DNA from: Channallabes apus
Lineage: Eukaryota > Chordata > Actinopteri > Siluriformes > Clariidae
NCBI GenBank assembly: GCA_030522415.1
Contig: CM060107.1
Location: forward strand, 49,134,307-49,198,306
Length of the DNA stretch: 64,000 nucleotides
Reading direction: 5' to 3'
Shown here: piece by piece, positions 35,460 to 48,245 of the stretch
Layout of the letters: every line of letters begins with the position of its first letter
Position numbering within the stretch: position 1 is the first letter of the stretch
Program-made: the position numbers and the translations under genes
The notes under the pieces: model-generated
What the model was told of the DNA's origin: nothing
Seen by the model: the letters and a program-made list of their open reading frames with translations, nothing else
Database searches by the model: none

Positions 35460-38400
35460 ATGCGCGCGGACCTGCTCGCGCTGCTGTCTCTGGCGCTGCT
35501 GGTCGCGCGCTGCACAGAGGCTCGAATCAGAGCGCGAGGACTTCACGCCTCCAGCCAGCAGCTCAGGTAAGACTGGAGCATTTAAACATCCGTCTGTATG
35601 AGTGATATTAGTGCAATAGGCTACACCAGTCTGCAGTGACACCGTGCATGATTACAACATTAATATGCTCATATAATATGTTATATTAATTCTTATTTAT
35701 TTGTAATGTGATCGTTCCATTCTTGCACATTCAAGTTAATCTGATTTACAAGACAGATGGTTTTCCTCCCTCAATCTAGAGTGTCCTGTGCACAGGAGAT
35801 ACTGTCAGCTTGCAAACTGAAAATATATTTTACTATTTATATTCATAATTTTCTTGCATGTTATTTTTCTTTAAAAATGAACAAATCCAAATTCCAAAAA
35901 TTATTTATTGCATTCTTTTATGCAATATGAACATTCTATTCTTGGACCAAGATGCCACAGTAATTATTATTATTAATAATAATAATAATAATAATAATAC
36001 ATCGCACTCATTTTAGTGTCGGCATTACTCACAGCTATGTTATATAGCACCTTGTAGTTACCTTCAATTCCTCCTATTCTTGGTTGGTTTTTTTTGTTTT
36101 GTTTTTTCATCTCCGAACTATCTTTTATGTAGCAGAACTCTACAACAGATGGTTTCCCTTTAGGATAGCTTTAAAATGCTCGAGCCGCAACTAATCATCC
36201 AGCAAATCATTGTAGGAACTCTTTATCTGAAAACATATGCAGTTCACACAGGGTGTCTCCTTTTCATGTGCGTAGATGCTGTTATTGCAATAGATGTTGT
36301 TCCTAGAGTGCCAATTCTTTGTGGTCTGGTGCTGTATTTTTTTTAATGAGCTCATGATTATGTGGCTTCATTGACAACTGAGGGTGAAGGTTAATCTCGG
36401 TGGATATGTTGTAGTTGTTATTAATGAGAAAGGCATGATGTAATTGAAATCAGCTGAATTTTGCAAGTGTTGTGCTTTTAATTAATTGATTAACTATCTG
36501 AATACTTACACATACAGTACACACACTTACACTAGAGCTTGCGTTAGTTGCAAGCTCTAGGGATTGTGCATTTCTGTGTATGTGTGTGTGAGTGTGCGTG
36601 GAACATCCAATGCGCTTTACCCAGACAAGAAGCCGAATTAATCAGCCAAATGAATGTCACCTGAAGGAGAGAAATGATGAAATGATGAAACACTCCTCTG
36701 ATTAATACACATGTACTCTCGTCCTGAAATACATCTCCCATTGAAATGTCTTCCCTGGGAAAACTGCATATGGAAAACCATACGTGTGGCCTAAAATTTG
36801 TTGAATGTTTTAGTTAAACAAAGATCACAGAGCAAATTCCTTTTGAAGTGTACTGGTTTGTTTTCAATAGCACACTGCTTGCCTTAATCTTCTGTATTGT
36901 GAATTTAGACGAAAAAAATAAAAGTGCAATTGAATTCTTGAATCCGATTGGTCAGATGGTGTTGATTACGTTTCTAGAACAGCAGCAGTGGTGTGTGTAG
37001 TGGTTAGCACTGTCGCCTTCCACCTCCAGGCTCGAGGGTTTGATTTGGAGTTTCCATGTTCTTCCCATGGTGTGTTTCCTCCCACAGTCCAAAGAATTCC
37101 CAAATTACTCTTCGTTGGTGAGTGTGTGTGTTTGCCCTGTGATGGATTGGCACCACATTCTGAGATTGACTCCCATAGGCGCTATGCTGTGCAGTAGATT
37201 CAAAAGAACGAACGACTCGTGAAAGATATAAGAGGTGAGCTGCTCATTCGGTTTATTATAATATGTCCTTAATATCCTAATGGTCTGCTCAAAGCTGGCC
37301 ATTGATATAAGTTGATTTTGAAAACAGCGAAAATGAATGAAAAATATACATTCGTGCTCCCCGTGGGAAGCGGAAAACCAATGTGCTTAATCTAGAAATC
37401 AAAAGCTGGACAAAGATGGTTACTGCAGCAGGTGTTCCTGTCCTGCAGAAAATGGCCCTTCAAATTCTCACAATGTTTTCCTCAACGTACTGCTGTGAAT
37501 CTGCCGTTTCAGCTATGAGCATGGGGTGAAAAACACATATCGCATCACCAATGAACATTTACATCAGTGCCTCCACCTGGTCCTCACACCTTTTATGCCC
37601 AAGTTCAAACAACTGGTGGCACAAAGATGATGTCACCTTTCACACTAAAAGGACTACCGCGTCATTTTTGGGTATTGTTCGAAAATCTTAAGGTTTGACT
37701 TTTTTTGTAGTTCTCTATTTGAAATTGGACTGTCATTTTCCTGGACCTCGGACTGAATAGAAATTTGGTAAGTGGACCTTTCAGATGTATATTTGAGTAC
37801 CCCTGGTATATACAGCGGTGCCTCGGCATGCAAACGCCTTAAGAAGTGAAATTTGCCTCAGCGTGTAAATCATTTTCTTTATACGATGAACCGAGCTGAG
37901 CCGAACTGAACGCCGGCAAAGTTGTGCGTAAGCTGTTTAAAACTTGTTTGCATCAGTGGAAAGCTAAGGGAAGTGAGTTTATGAATTGTTGGTGGTTTTT
38001 GAAATGCATTTTGTGCAAGATGTAGTGAAGACACAGCACCACGGGTCCCAAGAATGTTATCAAGGACGGTAGCAAGAAGAAAACAGAGACACTTTCAGTT
38101 TGGTTTTTAAGGAAGCCGGTGCCAAGAGGAATCATAAATGTCTATTTATTTCCTAGTTTACTTCATTTACGTGTCTTTTCTAAATGTTTTTATTGGTAAT
38201 GTTTTTACAATATCATATGAAAGCATTTACATTGCTTTCTATGGGACAGTGTGTTTCACAATATGAAATTCCACCTTAAGAACTTGCCTCCCGAACGGAT
38301 GATATTTGTATGCTAATGTACCGCTGTATACGTCCTATTCTGAAAACAGTCTCTGCCATATTGATATTGAACATGATTCTTTACTCAGTGACCACTTTAT

Positions 38401-40387
38401 TAGTGTCTCCTTATGTACTTATCACATGGCAGCGCTACCGCGCACTACACCACTCGGGTACCGGGCTAGCATACAGAGATAGAGATAACAATTATCCGAA
38501 TTCAGTCGCATGAGGTTGCACGAGAGTCACTACCCTGCACATCATGAAGTGATGTAGAGATATTATGTGACAGAAAGAGAGACCCTCTGCAGACACGAGA
38601 CGAGACGAGATCTAGAGCGACAGATTCCTATAGGAGCAGCGTGATCAGGGCACCAAAGCGCTTACAGCAGTGTCAGTCAGGAGCGGAAAAGAAAAGTATA
38701 CAGTGCGTTTTATAACACTTGTGGTTTTTTCGCATTGCATCTTCCATCGACTTGTTTTTTATTAGCATTTTGAATTTGTGCCTATATGTTTATTAAAACA
38801 TATGCGGGAATGACATTATCTTTAATCCGATTATACCGCGGCGTATTCAGAGGTGACTCGAGTCTTCAGATCGCAGATTAAACCAGTGTTAGGGACTCAC
38901 CTGAGTTTTACTTACCTGCCCATATTGCGTTCTTGTATAATACCTTTCGTCTGTTCGCATTACTTCCCCTCTTTATGCGTTGTGTAAACGTTGGATTCTG
39001 GTAGATTTGAAAAGGTCACAAGTCTCATAATCACCCGTGACATCACTGGAGACAACTTCAATTTCTTTCATTTATTGTGACCTTCAGGGGTGAGAGTTAT
39101 TTCTGCATGAAGGTTTTTTTTTTTTTTTTTTTTTTTACGCTTCTATACTAGGGACAAGCAATAAAAGTGGGAGGGGAAAAAAAGCATAAAAGGGTCACTT
39201 TAATACACTGTAAGCACTGCTCATTTCTGCAATTCAGCCAATCATGCAACACTATGCAGTAAATCAGGTCACTTTATGCATTAAGAATTTAAATCTCAGT
39301 GACTTAACCCCTGATGCCCAATGTCCTAGTTTAGCACATTGGAAGAAAAAAAAAAGGCAAGCGAGTCCAACTTTGTTGATGCGAGGAGACAGAGAAGAAC
39401 AGCCAAAGTTATTCAAGCTGACAGAAAGGCTACGGTACCTCAAACACCCATTCTACAAACTGTGCCGGGGATCTGAAAAATCTCAGCACGCACAACCTTG
39501 TACCTTGACGTGGTAGAGCTAGAACAGAAAACGGGCACATGGTGCTCCACTTCCCTCAGCCTCAGAGATCCCAGGTTCCAACCTCATGACCACCAGTTGC
39601 CCCTGTTGGGCCCCTGAACAAGGCCCTTAACCCTCAACTGCTCGGATGTATAATGAGATAAAAAGTCACTCTGGATAAGGGCATCATCAGCAACTGATGA
39701 GATACAGATGCATACTGTTGCGGTGACCTCACTTTGAGTTTGTTGTAGATCACGGAGAGATGCTACAAGAACAGAGGGAGGAATTCAGAAGTCTGGAAGG
39801 TAATCAGATACCTCGTTATTCCTTCACATCATTTTTTTTTTTACTATTTTAAATGATAGTACATACCATAAGATACAGTACCATAGTTTTACCGTGGTAC
39901 TTCAGACATTACCATGGTTCTATAGGACATAGGACTATATACTGTAGAACGCCAGGGTAGGTATTGTGGCTCCTCATTTGGTACCGTGGTACAAACTTTG
40001 ATGAATTCCATGGCACTGATTGGAAAGTTCAGCCAGAATGTAATATGGTATATTTTTACACTACACTTTAGATATGTTAGTACATACTGTTAGTACTACT
40101 GGTATGGTATAGTACAAGCAGTAGCCTATTATTCATTTATACACTATGGTATTCGATTAATGTTGCGTAAATGCAATGGTAGCATACTATATAAATATTA
40201 CTATCGAGGGACATAAACATGTATTATTTCATTTTACATTATATCTAATCCTTTACTTAAGCCTGTATTCTGAAAGTCCCATTCTGAAAAGGAGCCCCGA
40301 CATCACCAAGGGCTCGGTGCCGAAATCTGAGCACATCCTCAGGATAGAGGACCATGATTTCACAATGCGACCTGGCTTCGGAGGTAA

Positions 40388-40464
<77 letters not shown>

Positions 40465-43400
40465 TTTTCAGATGAACATAAATAATGGAGTAAAAGTTCT
40501 ATTTTGTAAAGAATATGAAGTCTGTATTCATCAACAATTTCAAGGTCAAAAGTAACACTAAAACTCTTATTTTTGGGGGGTGTTCAAGTGAAACTGGGAC
40601 TTTTGGTTGTACAGAATAACACAACACAGTTATGAGAGTAAAAACTCCCTTTATTTCTCTATATAATCCGCTGCTACACTAATGCACTTACCCCAGTGTT
40701 TCACTAGTGCTCGGATACCATCAAGGTAGAAAGTTTTCTCAGTACGCCAGAACCGTGCTTCATGTCTGAAACGCTGGCCTCCCAGGAACTCCTTTAATTT
40801 ACCCATCTTGTGGAAATGGCCTGGAGCGAGGTCAGGACTGTAAGGGGCATGTGGCAATACCTCCCAGCTGAGTTCCTGTAACATGCAAGTGGTGTGTCAT
40901 GAATGATTGAAAGTTGGCGACAAGTTGTCCATCGATTTTCAAAGATCAAACGTTCCACATCATTCATGGATGTACGGCCTTCTTTAAGTATTCTGTAAAT
41001 GTCGATAATTTTTATGGGTTCATTCATGAAAAACATCATCACAAGTCCCGGTTTGGCATGAACGCCCCTCATACTGGTTTCTTAGCTGTCAATCATGTTG
41101 CCGCCCCTGTAGAAGGTTTCGTGTTGAGCCCTATCATAAACCAAGCTCTTTTAGTAACCTTCGAACCCATAAAAAACTCTCAATTTTGTTTCCAGGCCCA
41201 GCTGTTCCTGTGGGTGTGGATGTACAAGTTGAAAGCCTGGACACTATCTCTGAAGTGGATATGGTGAGAGAGTCTCTCCTCATTTTTGGCGCATTTACGG
41301 CACTGCAATCTTATAATGCAATTTTTTTTGTACATGTAAATGGGATGTGATTTTTCTATAACTATATATATATTAATACTCGAGGTAAAACTAAGCACGG
41401 AAGGTACCTGTATACCTTGAATACTTCATTCTTCCTGCGTCCTCAACAATTCAAAAGAATCACACGCCAAACCTGGATTGATTGTGTGTGTCAGGACTTC
41501 ACCATGACTCTGTACCTGAGGCACTATTGGAAAGACGAGCGTCTGTCCTACGCAGGAAAGACCAACCAGAGCATGACTTTCGATAGCCGGTTAGTAAAGA
41601 AGATCTGGGTTCCTGACATGTTCTTCGTCCACTCCAAACGCTCCTTCATCCACGATACGACAACGGACAACGTCATGCTCAGGGTTTATCCCGATGGCAA
41701 AGTCCTCTACAGCGTCAGGTAAAACAAATCATACTACGTGTTTTAAAAATGCAATCATTTTAATGTATCTCAATGTTGTTTGTTTTATATTGATTGATAC
41801 TGGCTGGGTTCGATTCCCACCTCAGGTCTGTGATACTGTGTATCTTCTGTGTAACTTCTGAAGTTTATGCAACATTGAAGTGCCCAATCTTGCATCTCTA
41901 AACATTTCACATTGCTCATCTGGCCGTTTTGGAGAGATGATTTTATATGTCCCCCAAAACTGGCCATTTTTCAGCGTCTCGCTTCAAACGATAATCATTT
42001 AAAATTAAAATTAAAATGCATATTTACGGATTTAAAAAATGAAGCATGAACCAGGGGATAAGAAGCATTAAGTATTATGAAAAATGGTGTTAAATGACCC
42101 TGTCTGAAAATGTAATTTTTCACCTAGATGAGACACTTGTAAGGACCAATACCATCCTTATCACTCGCCTTACATTATGTATCGTACAAAGGGCACATGT
42201 TTGTTAAACCAGAAACTCAATTGAATTTGCAATTAAATTTAACAGAAGGTGAGTCGTGTAAGTTTTTACAGAACGGATCAGCCATAACATTAACGCTGAA
42301 TAAATGAACATGGATGGACAGTAAATCCAGTAAAACAGCTGTTTTCTTATGAAACTGCACAAATCTGTGTCTAAAACTCCTGATTTTAAACAATGAGTTT
42401 TCACTCCACATATTGACTGTTTCTTTTATTACTCTTTATTACTCTTTACAGAAGTTTCTTTTATGCGGAAATGTTTTCAAAAGCATCTTTTGCTTATGTC
42501 ATATTTTTGTTTGTGCCCAAGACGTTTACACAGTACTATAAGTAAAACAGCCGGTAGGTTTTACTGAGCTTGCTGGAGAATACGAGTTCTTCTGGTAACT
42601 TTGTCACACTCGCACTTTATATTTTTATGTAAATTCCAGGAGCGTATTTTAGAGTTTTTTCGTTTCCATCTGAAAACTGGTCTGTCTTGTACTATACAGT
42701 ATATATATTTATTTTCTTTACAACCATGCGTAAAGAATGTTATTTGTAATGTTATATATGGAAATACTGAATGATTTTGTACATAACTATGCAGACATGA
42801 TAAACATGTATAACAAAATTGGTACAGAATATACTATGGTAAAGTACAGTATATAGTATATATAGTGTTTGCTTGCCTCTCGCCTTACAACACACACAGA
42901 TATTTCTTAATTGTCTTCCGAACCCATTTAAAAGCATTTTGAGTACTGTAACTATCAGCGTGCTGAATTCAATCAGTGGACCATAATCACTACATGAAGG
43001 ACTGTGGCACGTTTAAGCTCTCATAATCTCCTGGGCAATGGATTGTCTGTGGGGTTTTAGTGCTTCCCTTGTGATGTGATGTCACCCTTTAACTCCAGGG
43101 TTATTCGAGCCTCTGAAGCTGATATTAGTTAAATCTCCACCATACAGGACATGCACGGTGGTAAAGCTACTTCTATTCCGGGAATTGTGGGATGTGCAGA
43201 TGTTAGGCCATGTGACTCGACTGTGGGAAACACAAGTCTAGCTTATAGATGAGGGGTTAATCTCCAGGCTGATACTGCATCTGTTTTACATTCTAGCCAA
43301 ACACAGCTGGGCGTTGCCTAATATTTGCCTAACCTTTATATAAAGAGAAAAAATATATATTTATGGAATGTTAATTGGGGGAAAGTCTGAAACTAAACGA

Positions 43401-46400
43401 CTTATATGTGTTTGGAAAGAGTTCTGTATGAGTGTTTATCAGTATACTATAGAACGCATATTTCCATGTAAAGTCTATATTCAATAATCATTTATTACAT
43501 AACTTAATACATGATTATTATTGAATCATTTACAATACAGCAGATCTATAAAGTTCATCCATCATCAAGTTGATGAGACAGAAAATTCGGCTTATTCAAG
43601 GCAAACCGAGACTTTTTATTGTGCAGAATAGAATAAAAACACAATGTATTGCTCTATGCTGTATAATCCCCTACTAACGCACTTATCCCAGCGTTTAACC
43701 AGTGCTTGGATACCATCAAGGTAACCACGATCAGACTGAAACACTGGCCTCCCAGGAACTCCTTTAATGCCCCAAACATGTGGAATTGGCTTGGAATGAG
43801 GTCAGGACTATACGGGGGACGTGGCAATAACTCCCAGCCGAGTTCCTGTAATGTGCAAGTGGTGTAGGTGAATGATTGTGTGTACAGTTCACACACACAG
43901 ATGCGTCTCTAACACAAGATTTTCAAGGTCCACGGGAACGAGTGCATTTCAATATTGAAGCATCTTTTGGCAAACCTCACAAGGCTTAAGACTTCATGAG
44001 TTGTTGTGTCTAAAGTTACAGTATAAATGTTTAACATTTTCAGGGTCACGGTCACAGCGATGTGCAACATGGACCTCAGCCACTTTCCTCTTGACACCCA
44101 AACATGCTCGCTGGAGATCGAAAGCTGTGAGTGTCTACTTCTTTATTCCATGACTCGACTCAAACTAAGTAATGTTTTTTTATTGAACTGGTGTATCATG
44201 TGTCTTCAACTTTATTGAAGTCCTTCTATTGGTCTCCGTCTTGCATGACGCCATGACTCGGCCATTTTATTAGAAACTTGTAGATGCTGGACGAACATAC
44301 CCCTTGAAGTCAGCGCGTCAAATAGTGAATGCATGAGATTTAGTGTCGTCTATACAGTATGAACTTGGCCTTTACGTATTTCACACACTTGATGATTATG
44401 TTGTAAGGTCTAAAGCTTTCCTTTCTGGCTTCTTAATAGATGCGTACACAGATGATGATCTGATGCTGTACTGGAAGAAAGGGAACGACTCGCTGAAGAC
44501 AGATGACAAGATCTCACTCTCTCAGTTCCTCATTCAGGAGTTTCACACCACCACCAAACTGGCTTTCTACAGCAGCACAGGTACGGCTTAGTGTGTCTGG
44601 AACACTAATGTCCTACTTCCTTTTGTTATATACCACCAGTGCAGTTTCCGCTCGATCTACTGGTCATTTCTAGAGCTGTTTATCAACTGCAGGTTTGTAC
44701 ATGTCTAGAGGAGAGACTTTGAATATATCGGTAGAAGGATGCTGAGGTTGGAACTGCCAGGCAGGAGGTCTAGAGGAAGACCAAAGAGGAGATTTATGGA
44801 TGCAGTGAGAGAGGACATGAAGTTAGTTGGTGTGAGAGAAGAGGATGCAGAGGATAGGGTTAGATGGAGGCAGATGATTCGCTGTGGCGACCCCTGAAAA
44901 GGAACAGCCGAAAGACAAAGAAGAAGTAAAAAATATTGTAGGAGTTAAAATAACAACCCTCCCCTGTGTCTCCTGCCTTATTTGAATGACTATTATCAGT
45001 TTGGAACTGTAAATGCTGACTTTTCTATGAGTAAATGTTGGTGTTCCACAGGTCTCTTTTTCAGGCCCGCTGCTCTTTTGTCTGTTAACGTTTCATCTGT
45101 GTACTATCATTCATAAAAATGGTCTTAAATGATAAAAAATTTTGATTAAAAAAATGCTTGTATCTTTTGCTAAGTAATATTAAATATTAAATATACAATT
45201 TGTGGTTAGTACTGTCGCCTTGCACTTCCAGGGTGTGGGTTCAATTCCCACCTTGAGTTTGTGTCCATAAAGTTTGCGTGCTTGGTGGGTTTCCTCTGGG
45301 TTCCCCGGTTTCCTCCCACAGTCCAGAGACATACAGATTAGTTCCCAAATTACCCATAGTGTGTGTTAGTACAGTAAGTGTGTGAGTATTGACTGGAGGT
45401 AAAAGTGGGAATAAATACAATATACAATCACTACTGGCCTCCATGGTCCCTAGTTGGACTACAGAGGTTCCTAGATGGATGGTGCACAGTAGGACGGTGC
45501 ATGTAGTTTTTGATAGTTCACACCTGTAGGAAATGAGGCTACATAAGACAAGTCAGACAATAAACATTAGAGCTGTTGGAATAAATCGAATTGAAGACCG
45601 CAGTCAAATGGAATTGCGAGTCCACAGCGTAGAGTTAAGTGTCTTGCTCTTGACATGGAATTGTAAAAGTGAATCTAATCCTTTCTCTTTGCTGATCTCG
45701 TTATTGTAGAATTAGGCTTCCGGGCAAGTAGATTAAAAAAAGAATATAAAGAAAGCTTTCATTAGTCACATGTGACTCGTCATATCAAGTCAGGTATTAC
45801 AGTAAGTCACACAGATTAGTGTTGAGCTGCGACCAATAGAGTGCAGTAGGTGAAATGTGATATATTCAGAATCACAATTCATCTGTGTGATGATTCATAC
45901 GTCACTACACTGACTCCAAAGTAGATTTTTTTTTTTTTTATTGACGTTTATAATAACGATGCACCAATCGATCTGGATGGATTTCCGCTTGATCAGAGAC
46001 GATCAGCTTTGGATTCAGTACCACTGATTCCGTGCCGAGCGCTTGAGCTTCCGAATGGTGAAACGCATGTTGATGTCAAACTGCACGCATTAAAATCTGC
46101 CTTTTTTTCCTCCAAAGTGAACTAGACTCAAACCCACTCATTACAACCTTCCGCCAGTCTCAAAGCACCAAAAGTGCTCATTTGTCTCGAAGCTCGAGTC
46201 CCGCATGCTTTCAACTGCTCAACAGATGCTCAAGACTTCGGAGACTTTTGATGTGGCAAATGTGACTATTTTTTTTTTTTTAAGAAAATAATGGTACACT
46301 CTAATCTATTCCCATCCTGTGTGGTACAGTAGGAATGAATAATTTACTAAGACGTTTGTTAAGAAATCATAATGATGTTGTATAAGTGCTAGTCGGTAAA

Positions 46401-48004
46401 AACATAGCTTTTCATTATTTCAAGTTAAAAGTTAATCTCTTGTATTCGAAGTTGGTTTGTAGTGTTTAAAAGGTGCGCTTGGTTTTTAAATGAGAAATCG
46501 AATGTTATAAGGAACGCAGTACATTTAATTAATCATGATCAATTCAGTTATGGTTAAAACACGCTTGCTATGTAATAACTCATCTTCTTTCTAAGTATTG
46601 AGAAAGTTTTAATCCTAAACTTTGTTTTAAAGCACTTTACTGAACACCATCCAAGCCTTCCTTTGCTATAAAGCCACATTGCTGGTGGCGCGATGTTTAG
46701 GAGTATGTTTAGGGGAAAGGAAGATGGTTGTTGGTTTGAATCCCCAAACACTGACTTTCGTCCTCCTCTTGCAGGTTGGTACAACCGCCTGTACATCACC
46801 TTCACCCTGAGACGTCACATTTTCTTCTTCCTGCTGCAGACCTACTTTCCCGCCACTCTGATGGTCATGCTGTCCTGGGTGTCCTTCTGGATCGACCGCC
46901 GTGCCGTCCCTGCCAGGGTCCCTCTTGGTGAGACACCAAGATTTGATATGCTTTTTTTTTGTTTGTTTTTACAGCATTTTTTTTTATGAATTCCTACTTT
47001 AAATATGGTTAGAAAACATTCAGGGTATGAGTGTTATACTCCATCATGTCTTCACTTCAATGGGAAGGAACCATGTTAAATCTATATTTCCCCCAATACT
47101 CAAAGCTTTTTATTATTTTTTGTGCTACTTCCTCAGGCATCACCACGGTGCTCACCATGTCCACCATCATCACAGGTGTAAATGCGTCCATGCCCAGAGT
47201 GTCCTACATCAAAGCCGTAGACGTTTACCTCTGGGTCAGCTTCGTCTTCGTCTTCCTCTCCGTCATCGAGTACGCGGCTGTCAACTACCTGTCCACTCTG
47301 CAGGAGCGCAAGGAGAGGAAGCTCAGAGACAGGGTAAGATGAAGCCATGGGACCTACAGTCAGACTGTTAAAGGTCTTTCTGTTTTACTCGGAGACCGTT
47401 TGTTTGGTTTGATTTAGACCAGGGCGGCACGGCGGCGTAGTGGTTAGCACTGTCGCCGCGCACCTCTCGCCACCTCTATACAGGATTAAGCGATATAGAC
47501 GATAATTGAGTAATTTGGACTAGTATTTCCTAAAGTGTGTGTTGCCCTCTAGTGGGCTATAAGAGCACTGCATGTGGGCCACAAGATTTATTTATGTATT
47601 TATTTTATATATTTCTGAGTAAGTATTTACATAAAAAAAAAAGTCACCAGAACTCTAAAATGGAATATAAACAAAGCGACATCATTCATCTTGTAAACCC
47701 CGCTCCCCTCCCCCCCCAGCTGCCGTGCACATGCGGGATGTCTCACGCAGGCCACATGATGATGAGCAGCAGCTACAGCGAGATGGACACCATGACCACA
47801 GGTCATTACGGCGTGTCCGAGGTGAACGGAGACAAGCGCGAGCACATGCTGGTGCAGTTGGCCATGGACAAGGAGCGGGTCGGAAAGTCCCGCCCCTACG
47901 TCAGCCTCTGGATCGACACGCACGCCATAGACAAGTACTCGCGTGTGATCTTTCCCGGAGCGTACACCCTCTTCAACATCATATACTGGTCCATTTATTC
48001 CTAA
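35460..48004 (+). CDS. gabrr1: GABA-A receptor rho1 subunit (complete, ten exons)
   Basis: Complete Cys-loop GABA-gated chloride channel subunit. Exons: 35460-35566, 39749-39799, 40262-40383, 41196-41263, 41495-41718, 44044-44126, 44440-44580, 46775-46927, 47137-47333, 47720-48004; 1431 bp, 476 residues, close to human rho1 (479). The start [18 protein letters not shown] is a signal peptide; cleavage is likely near residue 21. Exon 3 carries [13 protein letters not shown] and RPGFGG, a rho1 hallmark. Cys-loop is in the 83-bp exon. Approximate segments: M1 281-302, M2 308-330, M3 341-363, cytoplasmic loop to about 452, M4 to the end (IYWSIYS). Pore 2' residue is Pro (ARVPLG), as in rho1. The pre-M1 Asn of the usual INFT is Thr here. 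AATAAA at 48234-48239 is a plausible polyadenylation signal. The short exon 2 (51 bp) and exon 1 rest on splice sites and frame, so they are slightly less certain. Confidence 0.94.
35567..36985. other. gabrr1 intron 1, first part
   Basis: No exon recognised. An (ATT/AAT)n palindrome lies at about 35960-35999. Confidence 0.5.
36988..37200 (+). mobile_element. SINE family A, internally shortened
   Basis: GTGTAGTGGTTAGCACTGTC, GCTCGAGGGTTTGA (damaged B box), TTTCCTCCCACAGTCC and GCCCTGTGATGGATTGGC. In gabrr1 intron 1. Confidence 0.7.
37330..37806 (+). mobile_element. hAT transposase C-terminal remnant
   Basis: At 37452-37620 the plus strand encodes [20 protein letters not shown] and then, after a stop, [15 protein letters not shown]. 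This is the hAT dimerisation pattern (STYxCExAFS ... LxxEHLxxCL). The right end is GAGTACCCCTGG, as in the hAT end CAGGGGTACTC. The left border is uncertain. Confidence 0.6.
37811..38328. mobile_element. TA-flanked pogo-like non-autonomous transposon
   Basis: Element 37813-38326 starts CAGCGGTGCCTCGGCATG and ends inverted as CAGCGGTACATTAGCATAC, with TA on both sides. Same family as 17274-18100. It abuts the hAT remnant. Confidence 0.7.
38331..39559. other. gabrr1 intron 1, last part
   Basis: Holds a T run at about 39114-39136 and chance open frames. Nothing coding recognised before the short exon at 39749. Confidence 0.5.
39560..39692 (+). mobile_element. tRNA-derived SINE (family B)
   Basis: GATCCCAGGTTCCAACCTC (B box), TGTTGGGCCCCTGAACAAGG, CAACTGCTCGGATGTATAAT, CTCTGGATAAGGGCATC. 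Plus-strand copy just before gabrr1 exon 2. Confidence 0.7.
40384..40462. repeat. Poly(A) plus (TA)n microsatellite at a splice donor
   Basis: About 20 A residues from 40386 are followed by some 28 TA units. The tract begins at intron base 3, directly after the GT of the gabrr1 exon 3 donor. Confidence 0.9.
40570..41075 (-). mobile_element. Internally deleted mariner-like element
   Basis: Ends GGGTGTTCAAGTGAAACTGG (left) and CCCGGTTTGGCATGAACGCC (right) are inverted copies. The minus strand encodes [18 protein letters not shown], the mariner block with the last catalytic Asp (DD34D), then KEFLGGQRF and the C-terminus. Only about 500 bp remain. Confidence 0.8.
41719..43560. other. gabrr1 intron DNA
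   Basis: A SINE scrap (GGGTTCGATTCCCACCTC near 41808) and a lone Tc1 end GATCAGCCATAACATTA near 42277. Otherwise AT-rich with no exon. Confidence 0.5.
43585..43915 (-). mobile_element. mariner-like transposase remnant
   Basis: The minus strand encodes [21 protein letters not shown] then KEFLGGQ, with stops around. The catalytic YSPDL block is intact. The right terminal repeat is missing. Confidence 0.75.
44690..44927 (+). mobile_element. LINE C-terminal tail fragment
   Basis: Plus-strand frame reads [51 protein letters not shown], then stop and GAAGAAG. This is the tail after reverse transcriptase in fish non-LTR elements. In a gabrr1 intron. Confidence 0.6.
44928..45125 (+). mobile_element. 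L2-type LINE segment, copy of 29896-30090
   Basis: About 94% identical by eye to the LINE segment at 29896-30088, including GTTCCACAGGTCT and GCTCTTTTGTCTGT. Starts directly after the preceding LINE tail. Confidence 0.7.
45200..45385 (+). mobile_element. SINE family A, shortened
   Basis: GTGGTTAGTACTGTCGCC, B box GGGTTCAATTCCCACC, GGTTTCCTCCCACAGTCC. The 3' end is lost. Confidence 0.7.
45386..46774. other. gabrr1 intron DNA
   Basis: No exon recognised. A phrase ACGATGCACCAATCGATC near 45957 resembles hAT ends but has no mate. T runs near 45927 and 46270. Confidence 0.45.
47424..47512 (+). mobile_element. SINE family A with large internal deletion
   Basis: The head GGGCGGCACGGCGGCGTAG joins directly to the tail ACAGGATTAAGCGATATAG. 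The middle 200 bp or more is gone. Lies in the last gabrr1 intron. Confidence 0.75.
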
Positions 48005-48245
48005 CAGCCGCTGCTGCTGCGTATACCAGGGACGACATCCAGGTAGTGTTATCACGATGGAGATACACTTGGACTTATTCAGTCTGCTGGTCCTGATAAC
48101 CCGAGTCACCTGGAACAGCGATGTTGCTGAATATGACGTCTTATTCTGACATGTACAGATACAGATATACATTCATGCATTAAACATATAAATAGCAGCA
48201 CTGTTTTCGCACTGATATTCTGGAAAGATTAAGAATAAAGCATGA

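Noticed and set aside
35290..35601. 103-codon open frame over gabrr1 exon 1
   Set aside because: It is a different frame from the signal peptide that joins correctly to exon 2, and runs through a poly-Lys tract from the A15 run.
39244..39516. 90-codon open frame in gabrr1 intron 1
   Set aside because: Contains a poly-Lys run and no family resemblance; looks like chance in repeat-rich DNA.
47627..48172. 181-codon minus-strand open frame over the last gabrr1 exon
   Set aside because: Antisense shadow of the M3-M4 loop and M4 coding exon; no splice or family support.
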